From NCBI GenBank assembly GCA_003833135.1, contig QZLH01000297.1, positions 28,539 to 92,538 of the forward strand: a stretch of 64,000 bases of DNA. The letters run 5' to 3'. This document shows, one piece after another, positions 23,831 through 35,690 of the stretch. Below the pieces are notes generated by a model, which saw only the letters and a list, made by a program, of their open reading frames with translations, searched no databases and was not told the origin of the DNA. Every line of letters starts with the position of its first letter. The first letter of the stretch is position 1. The position numbers and the translations under genes are program-made. This stretch comes from Oehlia diaphana. Lineage: Eukaryota > Glomeromycota > Glomeromycetes > Glomerales > Glomeraceae.

Positions 23831-25424
23831 TTAAAATTTAATAAATTTTTGTAACTTTCTCCAAAATTTCCAATATTTAATTACAACAAAAGTTTCAATT
23901 TCTTCAATATTATAAATTGTATTAGTATTTAAATTATTTTCATAATCACCAGAATTATTATTTACATATAATTTTTTATCCTCCATATATAATGAATTTC
24001 GACCAAAACCAAAAGCAACATTCTTACAATTTGTTATTATTGCATTTTTATGAATCAATATATGACTTAATTTCATATTTTTAATATCTTTACTATTTTC
24101 AAATGAGAAAATAAAATTATCTAAAGAATTATAAAATTGAATTCCATCAATATTAAGAAGATAACCACTCCCTAATGAATTAAACCCAATAGAACTATAA
24201 CCACCAAAAATCTTATCTGTATTTTTAACTTTAATTAAAACCAAACTTGCTAATCGACCTTTACATTTTCTTTTAAATGATTCATTACTAATATCATCAT
24301 GACTACCACGATAAATAAGTTTAAATTTATATAATGAATCATTTTCAGTTCTAATAATAGTAGGATTTTTTTTATCAATCCAATTAGAAATTATATTTGC
24401 AAGTTTTGGATCAATAATTTTTGAATCAATTTTTTCTAAAAATTTAATTCTAACAGATGATGATAAATTTTTTGGTAAAGTATCTTTATAATAAAATTCT
24501 TCAATTTCATTATAAATATGAATAGGAATAATAAATTTATAAGGACGAACTTTATCAAAAAAATCAGTACGAGAAATTTCCACAAATCTAATAAGTGGGA
24601 AAAATTGATCCAAAGTTTTCGTTAATGCTTTATAATTTTCATCGTTCCATTCAGATTTATCACTATTCTCACTTCCAAGACCAGGAGTTTGTTCAATACC
24701 CCATTTAATTAAACGATTCCAAAGATTAATTTCATCAATTTGTAATTCATCTCTTTGAAGCAAGATATAAAGAATATCCTTATCTATTGAAAGAAAAGAT
24801 TCTGAATTGATGAATGATTCTGAATCTTTAAAGATAAATTCAAGACAATTATCTTGTAATTTATTAGATTGCCCAATTTTGAAAGCGAAACTAAGAACAA
24901 GAACGATATTTTTTTGAATCCATTCTGATCGTTTTTCTACTAAATAATCTTGAACATAATTAAATAATTCTTCAATAAGTAATTCATCAGATGCAATTAA
25001 TAATTCAAAAATATCCTCTCCTGATTTTTCCGTTAAATTAAGTTCACCAGTGTAAATATATCTTATTTATATAAAAAAAAAAAATAAATATATATGATAA
25101 TATAAAATTAAATTATTTTGAATAATTAGGTATATAATAATAAGTAAATTATACTTACTTTAAAATCATATCAAAAACAGTTGGAGTTATATTTGGTTTA
25201 CAAAATTTAATAACATTATCCTTCTTTGTAGTCCATTTAGCTTTGAAAGCACTTTTAAAATAATGAGAACGAGCGCGTAAAATAACCGAATGTGCTTTAA
25301 ATTCCTTCATATTTTCTTTTTCACCAACTTGAATAGTAACATCAAAATCATCATCAAAATCATCGGCATTATTTAATACTAAGGAAAGGTCTTTTGAAAG
25401 ACCAGAATGAAAAATTAAAGCCAT
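23831..25424 (-). CDS. BTB-BACK-TLDc domain protein, second copy
   Basis: Exons 25424-25159 and 25061-23831 join through a 97 bp intron (GTAAGT donor) to 498 residues. As in the gene at 1696, the intron interrupts the BTB motif 'ILKYIYTGEL', so intron position and phase are conserved. Domains are BTB at about 10-120 (VILRARSHYFKSAF), BACK at about 135-240 (WNRLIKWGIEQ) and TLDc at about 325-490 (KLIYRGSHDDISN, GGYSSIGFNSLG). The C-terminus carries an extra basic tail (YWKFWRKLQKFIKF) not present in the first copy. A microsatellite-like GAT repeat adds 'DDFDDDFD' in the BTB domain. It is probably a Cullin-3-type adaptor by family, with unknown target. Confidence 0.9.
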
Positions 25425-25589
25425 TATTTTTTTTTTTAAAAAAAAAAAAAAAAATCGACCGTTTGTTACATGATATATATAATCATATGTGACAGATTAT
25501 GACGTAGTATAATTGATACGATTGTAATAAATCAGTATTAAATATCAGTATAAACGGAAAAAATATTTTTTAGAAATTTTCAATTCGAT

Positions 25590-26095
25590 CATTATCTATA
25601 ATTTCTAACCTATTACGATTTAATACACGACTTATTTTCATTTTTAAATATAGTTTATTTGATGAATAATAATAAAACTTTATCTGAAAATAAAGGTTTA
25701 ATTAAAACTTAAAACTAAACTTGCTATTTTTAAATGAGTAATCAACAATTTCATTTATCATATTTATTACGATAAATGAATCATTAATAGTACAAGTTGG
25801 TTCAATACCCATTTAAGCACTATATATATTTTGCTTTACTTTTTCCAAAACACCTGTTGTATTTAATAAATTTTTAATTAAAATACTTTTCTTTGTAATA
25901 TTACTTATAACTTAGTAATCATCAAAATCAATAGGTCGTGTTATACAATTTCAAATATTAAACAACATCATGTAAACTGAGTTTCCATAGATGGTTTTAA
26001 AACGAAAATAGTGTAGTTGTAAATTTATTAGAAATTAATAAATTGTAATAGTCCGTCAGATGTAGCCAAAAGTCCAAGAATATCACTTACATAAC
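25590..26095 (-). pseudogene. Relic of a third BTB-BACK-TLDc gene
   Basis: Reverse-strand pieces align in order with the two intact copies. The block 'cgacttattttcat' (TLDc), 'aaactaaacttgcta' (ASLVLI region), 'ttcaatacccatttaa' (WCIEQ region) and 'tcagatgtagccaaaagtccaag' (LLIASDE region) all appear in the expected sequence. No frame is preserved. It lies directly upstream of the second intact gene, so it is likely an old tandem copy. Confidence 0.6.
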
Positions 26096-26218
26096 TATTA
26101 AATTAAGTATACTATATAAATATGTTTTTTAAAAAAGAGAAATTACGAAATTTAGATCCAACTTATTACAATTTAAAAAAAAAACCATAGATACATATAA
26201 ATCATAATATATTAATCT

Positions 26219-26455
26219 TCATTTCTTCTCCAATATATGTAAACGCAATAGACTCTGTGGAAGAAAAAAATTTTCTTCGGAGTTAAATTCTATGTTACAA
26301 GTTTGCCTATTTAAAGCAATGTATCTATTCCTTAAATCTCTAAGATTTCTTTTAACGTATGTATCGGATTGTTCTAAGATTAAAAAATTGATCAATACGA
26401 ATCCATTTCCCGAAATTATCTTCTGTTCTTGGGAAACCTATTTCTCCTAACTGCT
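26219..26455 (-). pseudogene. Fragment of an unrecognised gene
   Basis: In two adjoining frames the reverse strand reads GEIGFPRTEDNFGKWIRIDQ and then, after a frameshift near 26385, EQSDTYVKRNLRDLRNRYIA followed by LNRQTCNIEFNSEEN and LLRLHILEKK with a stop at 26219. The composition is protein-like over about 75 residues. I do not recognise the family. The frameshift and the lack of a start point to a relic. Confidence 0.5.
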
Positions 26456-26964
26456 AGATTATTTAATTTTCCATACATAGTTATAAAATGACATTATACA
26501 TGATGAAACTTTATTATTAATCAATTTTGAATTATAAGTAACATGGAACAAAATTAGAATCAGAATTAGAATATATTTTATGGTGGTGTAACATTATTCG
26601 TTTGTCGAATGATCTGTTTTTTTTTAAAAAAAAAATTAGAAATTTGAATATTTAAATTTTATTATAAAAAGTAGAATTTTGTCATTTGTCAAATATGTTC
26701 TATTCTTTTTAAAAAAAATCGGATGTGTTTATATAATTTCAAAAAAGATTGATTGTATATTTTTTTTATCGTTATGGATTTCAGTTACTGTATTTCATAA
26801 AATTTTTTATCATTTGTATTTTTTGCATAATAGGTAAAATTTGACACTATTGTTATTAAAAACATGTTACTTTAAATAATTAATTATTATAAATTTATTC
26901 ATAATCGATATTATTACCATAAATTTCAAAATAGTAATATACTATTGATTTATCACGTATTATA

Positions 26965-27930
26965 TTATATTACTTCAAAGTCCTCGGTGAAGAAACCACT
27001 TTTAAAGTCTTCATTTTCAAATTTCTTATCAAATTTTGTATTGACATCTTTAAGATCTTTAAATCCTATCAGATTCTATCTGAAAAATCATTCTTTTAAG
27101 GTGCCTAAAAATGTTTTGAGAGTCGCAGTGGTCTGAATGAGCTCTCACTTTCATCATGTCCTTCCTATCTTCTGGAAATGATGTTTTTGTTTAGTTGATC
27201 TTGAACTACATGTAGCACATGAAAAATATCCAAGTTTTCTAGCCGTCATCACTTTCGTCATCTTTTTTCTGAAATTCTTCAATACATTTCAATTTTACGT
27301 TTTTGTGCCAATGATTTTGATTTTGAAGCGCTCAGTCCCTTTAATTATTATATTTTTGTTGTTATCTGCATATCCTTAATGTTTTCCTTTTTAATTTCTC
27401 ATTTAACCACCATTTCTCCTTCTTCTTCCTGATAAAAAAAAAAAAAAATTTTTAAAATTATTTAATATTAAATATAACATTAAAATCATTAATAAAATTA
27501 TCTACCGTGCTCTCCTTCATGAAATACAATAGCCACCGCATTCCCTAATGAATCTCTGTCTGTGATCCGGAAACGATTGTTTTTATCTAAATGTTCACAA
27601 ATGTAATCTGACAAGTTTCGTAATTCTGACAAAGTGGCATCCCTTGTTTCGTTCGCAAATTAATTGTGCACATTTTAATTGGAATATTGGGCCCCAACCT
27701 GGCTAGGTGATATCCAAACACAAGGCTCGTATCTTTAATATCGTTCAAGAAGATTTTTTCAACTCATCACATCTTTATGATTGACTACCTGAAAAAAAAA
27801 TTATATCGTTCATCAATAAGGTACCCTTGATATCTTCATAGAACGAGGCAAACATATGTTTTTCCTCTAATAACTGCGTGAAAAGTTTGTACCGTGGCGT
27901 CGATCTAATTTTTGCGCCGTTGTGTTCGTT
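26965..27930 (-). pseudogene. Decayed multi-exon gene of unknown family
   Basis: Protein-like reverse-strand segments occur in order. They are TPRYKLFTQLLEEKHMFASF (about 27900-27840), VEKIFLNDIKDTSLVFGYHL and ARLGPNIPIKMCTINLRTKQ (about 27760-27640), then a frameshift, and DATLSELRNLSDYICEHLDK up to VFHEGEH (27640-27506). A GTAGAT donor and a CAG acceptor flank a poly-A intron at about 27430-27505. A last segment, VNTKFDKKFENEDFKSGFFT, ends at a stop at 26965. Internal stops separate these pieces. I cannot name the family. Confidence 0.5.
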
Positions 27931-28987
27931 TTATGGTATGTTAAAATTATCGACACTTATAATTTATGTATATACAGTATATTTACTTCTTATGTAACCG
28001 TAAGCAGAAGTTTAGTGTTAAAAGTTCAACATTTTTTGTTACTAATGGTATTTCCTCTTTCTTTTGTTTTCTTCTTACCCATTGTTCTATGAAAGAAATT
28101 TTTTTTTTACTATCAAATTTGTCACATAATGATTTGATTAATGGCGTATGATTTCAAATACTATGTATCAGCAGGTAAACCTATTTATAGTTTATTTGAC
28201 GCCATTTGACATGCGTAAAATATGTATGATAAGTTTTTTTTTCAACAAATCGTATTTAAGAACACAAAGTGATTTCACATTGTATTGTTTTACTGCGCAT
28301 TGATTAATGAAATTTTTTTTTTTTTTTTTTTTTTGATAAAAAAAATTTTCTAATTAATTTATCTCATTAATCTTATATATTGAAATGGATGATAAACAAT
28401 GATACCAGTTTCCGGACTTAATTTATTCTCATTTTCCACAAAAAGACTTTTTCCTTGTTCAAGGTTGTTATATTTAGTTGTTTCCGAATTTGCCCGCCCC
28501 TGTTTACGGAATTCAGTAACTCGTGCGACGTTGACTAAATGTTCCGAATATTCCGACCATTCCGATCATTTTCTCGAATTTTTTTTTTCTTTTCTTTGTG
28601 CACATGGAGTCTTGATTATTTAGCTTCACGAAAAAAAAAAAAAGAATCTTTCCATAATGAACATTTAAAATGATGCAATTTTTTTTTTGTTTTGATTCGT
28701 GATACTGATACACTTACAATAGAGCTTCTTTTTATTTGTACAACAAAAGTATAAAATTAGTAAGATCTTCAAAGGGGATTTTCTATATAATATTAGCTGA
28801 CCTATCTGACTATCTGTTTTGATACGAAAATCCCTTTAACTTTAAATTAATCCCATCTTTTTTTTTTTTTTTTTTATGATCTTATATATAGAGTTAATTT
28901 CTTCCGTAGAGATTTTCTAAAAAAAAAAAAAAAAATTTAATATTTTTTATATATAAAAAGGATTTTTTTTTTTGATTATTTGTAATC
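27931..28987. other. Upstream region of the ADP-ribosyltransferase-like gene
   Basis: There is no supported gene. It contains several poly-T/poly-A tracts (28310-28335, 28858-28876, 28919-28934). Short frames at 28399-28713 on either strand lack coding signals. The last ~120 bases before 28988 are probably the 5' UTR. Confidence 0.45.
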
Positions 28988-30093
28988 ATGGGTCAAAATT
29001 GTGAAGTAAATGAAACTTCAATCATTCAAAATAATTCTTCTTCCCCATCATCACCATCCGCCATAAAAAAATCCTTTTCGTCCCGTTTAACGTATTTAAT
29101 CCGACGTGACTCGACAAAAAATTCTTCTTCAAATAATAAATCATCTAGTCCTTCACAAAAACCTATAAAGATTCAAAAAACAGAAATGATATTATTAAAT
29201 CAGAATGATCCAAATTATATTTCAGTAAAATCATCATTTAAAGGTCGACCACTTTCACAATCAAAAATTCTTGGGATATTTGAATTACGTATGCCAACCA
29301 AACTTGAAAAACGTCATGAAGCTTATAAAAAAAATTTAAGTAAAAGGACCGGAAAAAGTATCGAAGATATTACTCACAGGATGTTTCATGGTACTACTTC
29401 AAATTGTACACCTGAAAGATTTGTTGAAGAATTAAGTTATAGTCAAGAAAATGAGGAGGAAGAGATAAAAGAAAGGTTTCATGTTGAAAGAAAATTTTGC
29501 GAAAAAGATTGTGGCTTATGTGGAATTGTACAACAAGGAAACAAAACTAAATACACAAAAACTAAAAGTTTATTTAAGAAAAATAGTAAGTATATATATA
29601 GTGATACGTATATATATAGTGATACTTAGATTAGTATTAGAGTTAGATTAGGGTTAGGGTTAGGGTTAGGATTAGGGTTAGGATTATTATTTAATGGAAG
29701 CCAAACAACTATGGTGATAAATAATTATTTGTCACTGTATAGTAACGACCATATTTAAATACTATATATATATATTATTTATATTAGTGATACTAAAAAA
29801 TTTTTTTTCATAATTTAGGAATGTGGTTTGCAAACGATCCGTGTACGTCACTTTATTATTGTAATGGCGTGGTAGTAAAATCAGTAAAGACTATGTTTGT
29901 GGTTGATGTTGTAAAAAAGGCCCCGAAAGGAATTTTAATTGTAAACAAAGAAAAGGTAAGCGTATATTGATGATTTTTTTTTTCTTGATAATATTACTGA
30001 TTTTCAGAAATTTTTCATCTTTTTGTTATTTAGGCAACTTTACCTAGATTCTTAATATTATTTGAGATGTCAGGTAATTTCAATCGTTTTTAG
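28988..30093 (+). CDS. PARP-like ADP-ribosyltransferase domain protein
   Basis: Exons 28988-29585, 29819-29955 and 30034-30093 join in frame (phases 1 and 0) to 264 residues. The first 70 residues are a Ser/Asn/Lys-rich low-complexity tail. The rest resembles fungal PARP-like domains. It has MFHGTT (132-137; the HGT that holds the NAD-binding His), a Cys-rich stretch CEKDCGLCGIV (171-181), MWFANDPCTSLYYCNG (201-216; the equivalent of the 'GIYTS...Y' NAD-site strand) and a C-terminal LPRFLILFEM. These domains transfer ADP-ribose from NAD to protein or nucleic acid. Whether this one is active is unknown, because the third catalytic position is not certain. Intron 1 holds telomere-type repeats. 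Confidence 0.72.
29626..29686 (+). repeat. Interstitial TTAGGG-type repeats inside an intron
   Basis: Three consecutive perfect TTAGGG units are flanked by variants (TTAGGATTAGGG, TTAGATTAG). TTAGGG is the usual fungal telomere unit. The tract lies just downstream of the donor site of intron 1 of the PARP-like gene, after a duplicated 'tatatatagtgatac' unit (29590-29628). A weaker tract occurs at 36130-36200. Confidence 0.85.
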
Positions 30094-32957
30094 AAATGCT
30101 ATTATATGTTATTAAAAAAAAAAAGGAGGAACGGAATGTACGTTTTAATAATATTTTTTTTTTTTTCCTTTTTCAATATCAGAATGTTATACATGATCTC
30201 TGGGATTTTTATATATAGAAACATTTTTTCGGAACAATTTTTTTTTTCTTTTACAACAAATCATGGAAAAATTCTTTTTTAAGATGGGATTTTTTTATAG
30301 ATTAATAGATTATTAATTCACTTGGTTTAATTTAACCAAGAAATTTGATCACTCATTCCATTTTGTTTATATTAATTGATCTTACAGTAAATATGATCTA
30401 TTTTTTTTTTTGTAAATTTCATTCCTTTTTTTTTTTATTTTCGTGTATAGTCATCATTTTTTTTTTGATTTATGTTGTAATATAACGGTCTTTTCCTTTA
30501 TTTTTTACAAATTATATTTACTGTAAAAATCCAATTATTTTTTTTTTTCTTCGTAAATTTTTATTATTTCTTTCTTTCATTCTTTTAATCTGCCAACATT
30601 ACCTATTATCAACGTCCTATTATAACGTCTCATATATTATTTTATTAATGTGATAGAGTGAATAAGGTGGATGCAAAGGAATTTGTGAGCGTTTTGATTG
30701 ATTTTAGTATATTATATGAGGTCCACATATTTTAGTGATTATTATTTACATATGAATTTATTACATGTTTATAGGAAAGATTTTTTTTTTTTTTTTTTCT
30801 TAAAAAAAAGAATTAAATATATATAATTAAATGTATATGTTTTTAATAAATTCTTTTTTTTTTTTTAAAAAAAAAAAAAACTTAATAGATTCTTGAATTA
30901 CAAAATTACATCAAAAATCGAGCATCAAGAAAGGTTTATTTATCAAGAGTTATGTATTTAACAAAATGAAATGGAATTTTTATAAAATTTATCTTCCCAT
31001 CGAAGAGAAGCTACTTCTCAAAATAGTGATTTTATAAGTGATCAGGAGATGAGTAATCCAATAATCCAATATAATCAATCATCTACATAATAAGAGTGAA
31101 CCTTACTTAATACACAAGTCACAAGTTTAAATCAAAATTTACAAAAGTTTACTAATAAAATTTCATTAATTAAATACAATATAATGTTATATAACCTATA
31201 TGTAAATTCAAAATACATTATTTAGATGAATTGATATTATACTAATTACCTTATCTCTATTATAATTTATAAGTAAGGATGGATATTGCTTGAATAATTT
31301 TTAACCTCTCTAAAAAATCATTTTTTTTTTTTTTTAATAAATACGAAATGTTAATAGTAAAACTATAAAAGTTTCATAACTCCTCTTTCGGAATACTCTT
31401 TTTTGTAATAATATTAATAATATAGGAATATTACAGATAGTATTCTGATAGAATTACATTCCAAATTTTTTTATTTTTTACCTGTTACATGTCTCCTTTA
31501 ATATACTATTAGCCGTAGGTGTGAAAATTTTTCAAATATTAACATACCATCTTGCTTATCAAGAGTATGATAAAATAAGCCTATAGGCGTTTACCTACCG
31601 TACAACTGTGCGGCTCGGATATCTTGGCAGTAATAAAAAAAAAATCACAAAAAAAATCTCGATCAAATCCATCACAGATGTGCATAATGCGATTAACAAT
31701 GAATTTATCGTACAAGTATATCACGAGCTATAGTACCCCTTACAAATTTCGGAGATTTTGAACTTGTACCCGGAGCTATATTACATGGGTGGATACTATA
31801 CTACTATACATGGGGGAATACTAAATATAAGCAACATTATATATATTTACGGATATCAAATTTTAGGAAAATCTTTTTTGAGAATACATGGGGTAGTTGG
31901 GTACTATGGCCCCATGATATACGATAATATCACGAAATTTATATAAATATAATAAATGTTACGTAAATAAATTAATTTTGTTTTCTTCGCCTCGATTTCC
32001 TTTTCATTAATGAATACATTACAACGAATTTACATGATTAAAAACGAATTCACACGATTAAAATAAATTTTTATCATTGATTTAATAGTTTTAATACTCA
32101 TCCATTTCATATAATTAAAAAAAAAAGATCTTTTTCTTTTTCTCTTTATTAAGTAATACCTTAATGTTCTTAATGGTAAAAATTGCAATTTTTGTGTTAT
32201 ATCTACATATGAAGTGCTTAATTAATTTTCTATCTTATCAATAAATCCTTTTGGTCCTCAACTAACACTGAAAGTGAGGATAACATAATTCGATTATTAA
32301 AAAAACTTCCCCTCTCCCCGTTCTCCAAACGAGATATAATAAGTGGAACGAGCATATTTGACCTTAAAAAATAATATTCTAAAAAATTATGTAAAATAAT
32401 GCAAATTTATAATGTGCATAATTGACTTATTGACTTATTGTATGTATGTGTAATAACGTCATTAACGTGAATATGCGTTCGTAATAAATAAAATATCTAA
32501 GTAGGGTGACTGTTTATCAAACACTGCTTGACCTTAAAAAATATTAAACTATTCTAAAAAATTTTGTAAACAACAATAAAAGATACGTATAGAATGTAAT
32601 ATGTATAGCATAATTTACTTATTGTATGTATGTAAAATATCTATAAATGGGGAATGTTCTTAAAAGATGTAATTATAAATGAGTGTGTAGCATAATGTGC
32701 AACTATATAGTGTAGAAAATCATAACGAATGAGAAATGTACAAACATAAATGGAAAGTATCGTATGCAAGTGTAATAACGTAACTAACTACGCGTTATAT
32801 ATATGCTAATAACGAATGAGAAAATTGTTATAATCATAAAATGAAAAAATGAAAAAGTGTATATATAATCTGTGTAATTTAAAATAAGGAAAGAAACGAG
32901 AACATTGCTGTAGGGTACGATGAGTATCGAAAAAAATATATATATATATTTTTAATC
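30094..32957. other. AT-rich intergenic region
   Basis: No supported gene is seen. It has many poly-T tracts between 30120 and 30900 and one inverted-repeat element at 31705-31929. Around 32400-32870 there are repeated near-copies of 'cttattgtatgtatg' and 'aaaatatctaa', a diffuse low-order repetition that I cannot assign. Confidence 0.45.
31705..31929. mobile_element. Diverged inverted-repeat element related to that at 34831
   Basis: The left end (TATATCACGAGCTATAGTAC) and the inverted right end (TATATCATGGGGCCATAGTA) match imperfectly. Both resemble the terminal repeat of the element at 34831-35074 (GCGGGCCATAGTACCC). Interior words 'tacatgggg' are also shared. It is an older copy of the same MITE family. 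Confidence 0.55.
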
Positions 32958-33437
32958 TTATTGAAATCCAGACGGTAAAATTGAGGATTCAAAACTATTA
33001 TTATCGTTAAAATTCGTTCCGTTGTAAAAACTTTGTTCAAGATAATTATTTGTAATTTGTTGATAAGTGATTTGAGCGATTCGATTAAGAGTGTCAGTGT
33101 TATCTATCGAATTAATTCTTAACATACGATTCCCGTTTATATTATTTGCATTATTTGCAAGTCTATTGAAATGATTCCTTCGTGAAGGTGATAAATCATT
33201 CCAAATAAAATTCGTTGTTAAATCAATTATATTCCGATCATAAATTTGCAATCGACGAGCTTCCCGGATTACACATTGATTTACTAAATCTTTTCCGGTT
33301 AATCTTCTACCCCATGATAGATCCGCGAGTGTTTGTACATTACGATGTCGAATGATTCTATTAAAATTTTCGAGCACATGATATTTAAACCGTTGTATGT
33401 TCATATCGAAAAAAAAAAAAATGTTTTGAGATGACAA
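32958..33437 (-). CDS. Hypothetical protein, possible diverged HMG-box
   Basis: This is a single-exon frame of 159 residues from the first Met. The first ten codons include a poly-Phe run encoded by poly-T, and the Met at residue 12 (MNIQRFKYHV) is a more natural start, which would give 148 residues. The middle is basic (NRIIRHRNVQ, SWGRRL). The part ending IWNDLSPSRRNHFNRLANNA has the W-x-x-LSP-x-x-R-x-x-F-x-x-LA spacing seen in helices 2 and 3 of HMG-boxes, which are numerous in Rhizophagus (MATA-HMG family). Helix 1 is not convincing. The C-terminus is Asn-rich. A DNA-binding role is an inference only. Confidence 0.5.
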   Translation of the reverse strand: MSSQNIFFFFDMNIQRFKYHVLENFNRIIRHRNVQTLADLSWGRRLTGKDLVNQCVIREARRLQIYDRNIIDLTTNFIWNDLSPSRRNHFNRLANNANNINGNRMLRINSIDNTDTLNRIAQITYQQITNNYLEQSFYNGTNFNDNNSFESSILPSGFQ

Positions 33438-34830
33438 TTTAGGTGTAATATTTGTGGTATTTATGCATTTTTGTAATTAACCGTAATTAATTAAATTTTA
33501 ACACGTGAGCCTAGTGTTGTAATAATTAGTTGAACATAATAATCACTTAAAAGGAACTAAGCAATTTAAAATAATGAACAATGCTTACGATTTTATAATG
33601 TCAATAAACCTATTATTATAATTATTGAATTATTGCCATTTTATTTTGCAACTGGTATCAATGTGTCAATGTGAAACGCCAATGATGAATGTATTACTAG
33701 AGGCTGAGAGGCTGCAATAATTTATAATAACTTCTATAGTGTCAAATTTGTTAGTCTACTTTATATCATTCTTAAATGTAAAATTACTTTGATTGACGCG
33801 CTATAGTATCATCAATTACACGTGTATTGAAACAAAGAACAAAAAAAACAACAAAAAAAAAAAATTTTTAAATAAGATTGTTTCCAAAACTAAATTTATT
33901 ATATTTCTTTAATCATCCTTTTAGAACTTATTTTATGTAAACACAATGTATTCAAATAACTGTAATGTATCTAATTACTATTGTTATGTGCATTAAATTA
34001 TGGTAGATATATATATATCTTTTACAAAGTGATGCATTGACGTGAAGTGACATTTTTCTTTGTTATTAATTCGGATCGGGAAATGCTATGACATATGATA
34101 AAAATTATAAATAGATTTTGATAATCCTGTTACACAAACCCGCAGCATTGCCGCAGCAGTATAGTAGCCATAAATTACTAATAACAATTATGAACCTTTA
34201 CGATTACGTATGTTAAAATTAGGATTTAAACAGAAATATAATGCTTTAAAATATAATACTTTAAAGGTAAATTTACCGTATATATTCAATTTCGCTGCTC
34301 GGTTCATCTAAAAATAAATTTTTTTTTAGGTGATTGAATACCTAGATCCTTCAAATAGATTTTTCTACTTATATTTTTCCTTATTTTTTCTTTCTTTTTT
34401 TTAAAAAAAAAGAATTATTTACTTTTTTACATTGTATTGTATTTGTAATTTTAATAAAGCCTAAATTAGAAATCCTTCAAAGATCACAATAAAAATAAAA
34501 ATGGTAATCGAAAACTTCCGAATTTTAAAAATATTAAAAATTAATTTAGTTGATTCCTTTTAAATAAATGAAAAAAAAAGAAAGAAAAAAAACTATGAAA
34601 CCTGATGAAAAAATAACCATTTCAAAGTTTTTTTTTCGAAATTTGATTTCTTTCGGGAAATTGTAAAATTTACTACAAATTTTCTGGTTACACGGATTTG
34701 ATCATCATTCCAGTCGACTATATTATAGATTTAATCGAATATACACGTCAAGTAAAGCACTGCTTTGTGTCCCTTCAATACTCCTTATACTGAATAATAA
34801 AAATTGTATAATTGAACTCGAATTTAACAT
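33438..34830. other. AT-rich intergenic region
   Basis: I see nothing that supports a gene, RNA or repeat beyond A/T homopolymers and a short TA run near 34006. Confidence 0.45.
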
Positions 34831-35074
34831 TTACCGTATCTTGCGGGCCATAGTACCCGGGGTATGGTACTGTACATGGAGTGCTTAGGGGGTACAGGAA
34901 TTTATATTGCGTAATTTATTTTACCTAGTATTATACCCCGGGTATTTTACAAATTTTGAAGGTTAAAAATCGAATATCTCCGTGCAGAATATCCGGGTAC
35001 TTTAAAAAACCAAAAAAAAAATTCATGTAGAGTACTGTACATTGGGGGTTACTGTGGCCCGCAAAATACGGTAA
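34831..35074. mobile_element. MITE with ~28 bp terminal inverted repeats
   Basis: The left end is TTACCGTATCTTGCGGGCCA followed by TAGTACCC. The right end, inverted, is TTACCGTATTTTGCGGGCCA followed by CAGTAACC. The element is 244 bp and non-coding, with internal 'tactgtaca' repeats. The flanking bases do not show a clear target duplication longer than TA. Confidence 0.85.
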
Positions 35075-35096
35075 TATTTCATTATATATATGTGAT

Positions 35097-35690
35097 TTAT
35101 GTTGTCCTCTTCTTTGATTTTGATTTTTGAATATGTAGATCTACTTCAAGTTCTTCTACTTCTTGCTTAAGTGTTATTTTCCAATTGAAGGAATTGAATT
35201 TTCACATTCAATTTTTTTGGGATATTATTTTCTAAGTTAACGTCATAAATTTTGGGCATTAGCAACTAATTTATTCTATTATAAAAAAAAATTGGCTAAA
35301 ATAAAAAATATAATTATCAAGATCTTACCCGAAGTGCAAGGTTTGTAATATTGATTAATTGTTTAACCAAAAGTACTATGAAATCAAGTAATCAATAGTT
35401 TATACCTCATTATTGACAAAATCTTCTAAGTTTTGAATTCGGTTCGATAAATTGAATTCGTAAATCATATTCAGATGATTCTTCGGTAGGTTTGGTTTTG
35501 CAATAGGTTGGAGATTTTGCACTTGTTCTTCGATAGATTTGGAGAGGATAGATTTTGGTTTTGTTGCGTCCGTTCTCCTGTTGGTTCGGGAAGCTCGATA
35601 GGTTGGAGATTTTGATTTTGTTAATCCTGTTCTTCATTTGATAAAGTAAAAAAGTCGTCAAATTATAACATAAGGTCAAATGCAATGAAA
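35097..35690 (-). pseudogene. Multi-exon coiled-coil gene, probably decayed
   Basis: Reverse-strand coding pieces with plausible splice sites are QPIELPEPTGERTQQNQNLS (35620-35530), YEFNLSNRIQNLEDFVNNE ending at a GTATAA donor near 35408, QLINITNLALR ending at GTAAG near 35330, and TLKQEVEELEVDLHIQKSKS ending in TAA at 35097-35099. The heptad-like spacing suggests a coiled coil. The first two pieces lie in different frames, and a TAA interrupts the start, so the gene is probably broken. I do not recognise the family. Confidence 0.42.

Noticed and set aside
28399..28713. Overlapping frames on both strands upstream of the PARP-like gene
   Set aside because: Neither has recognisable motifs or splice support, and both overlap poly-A/T tracts.
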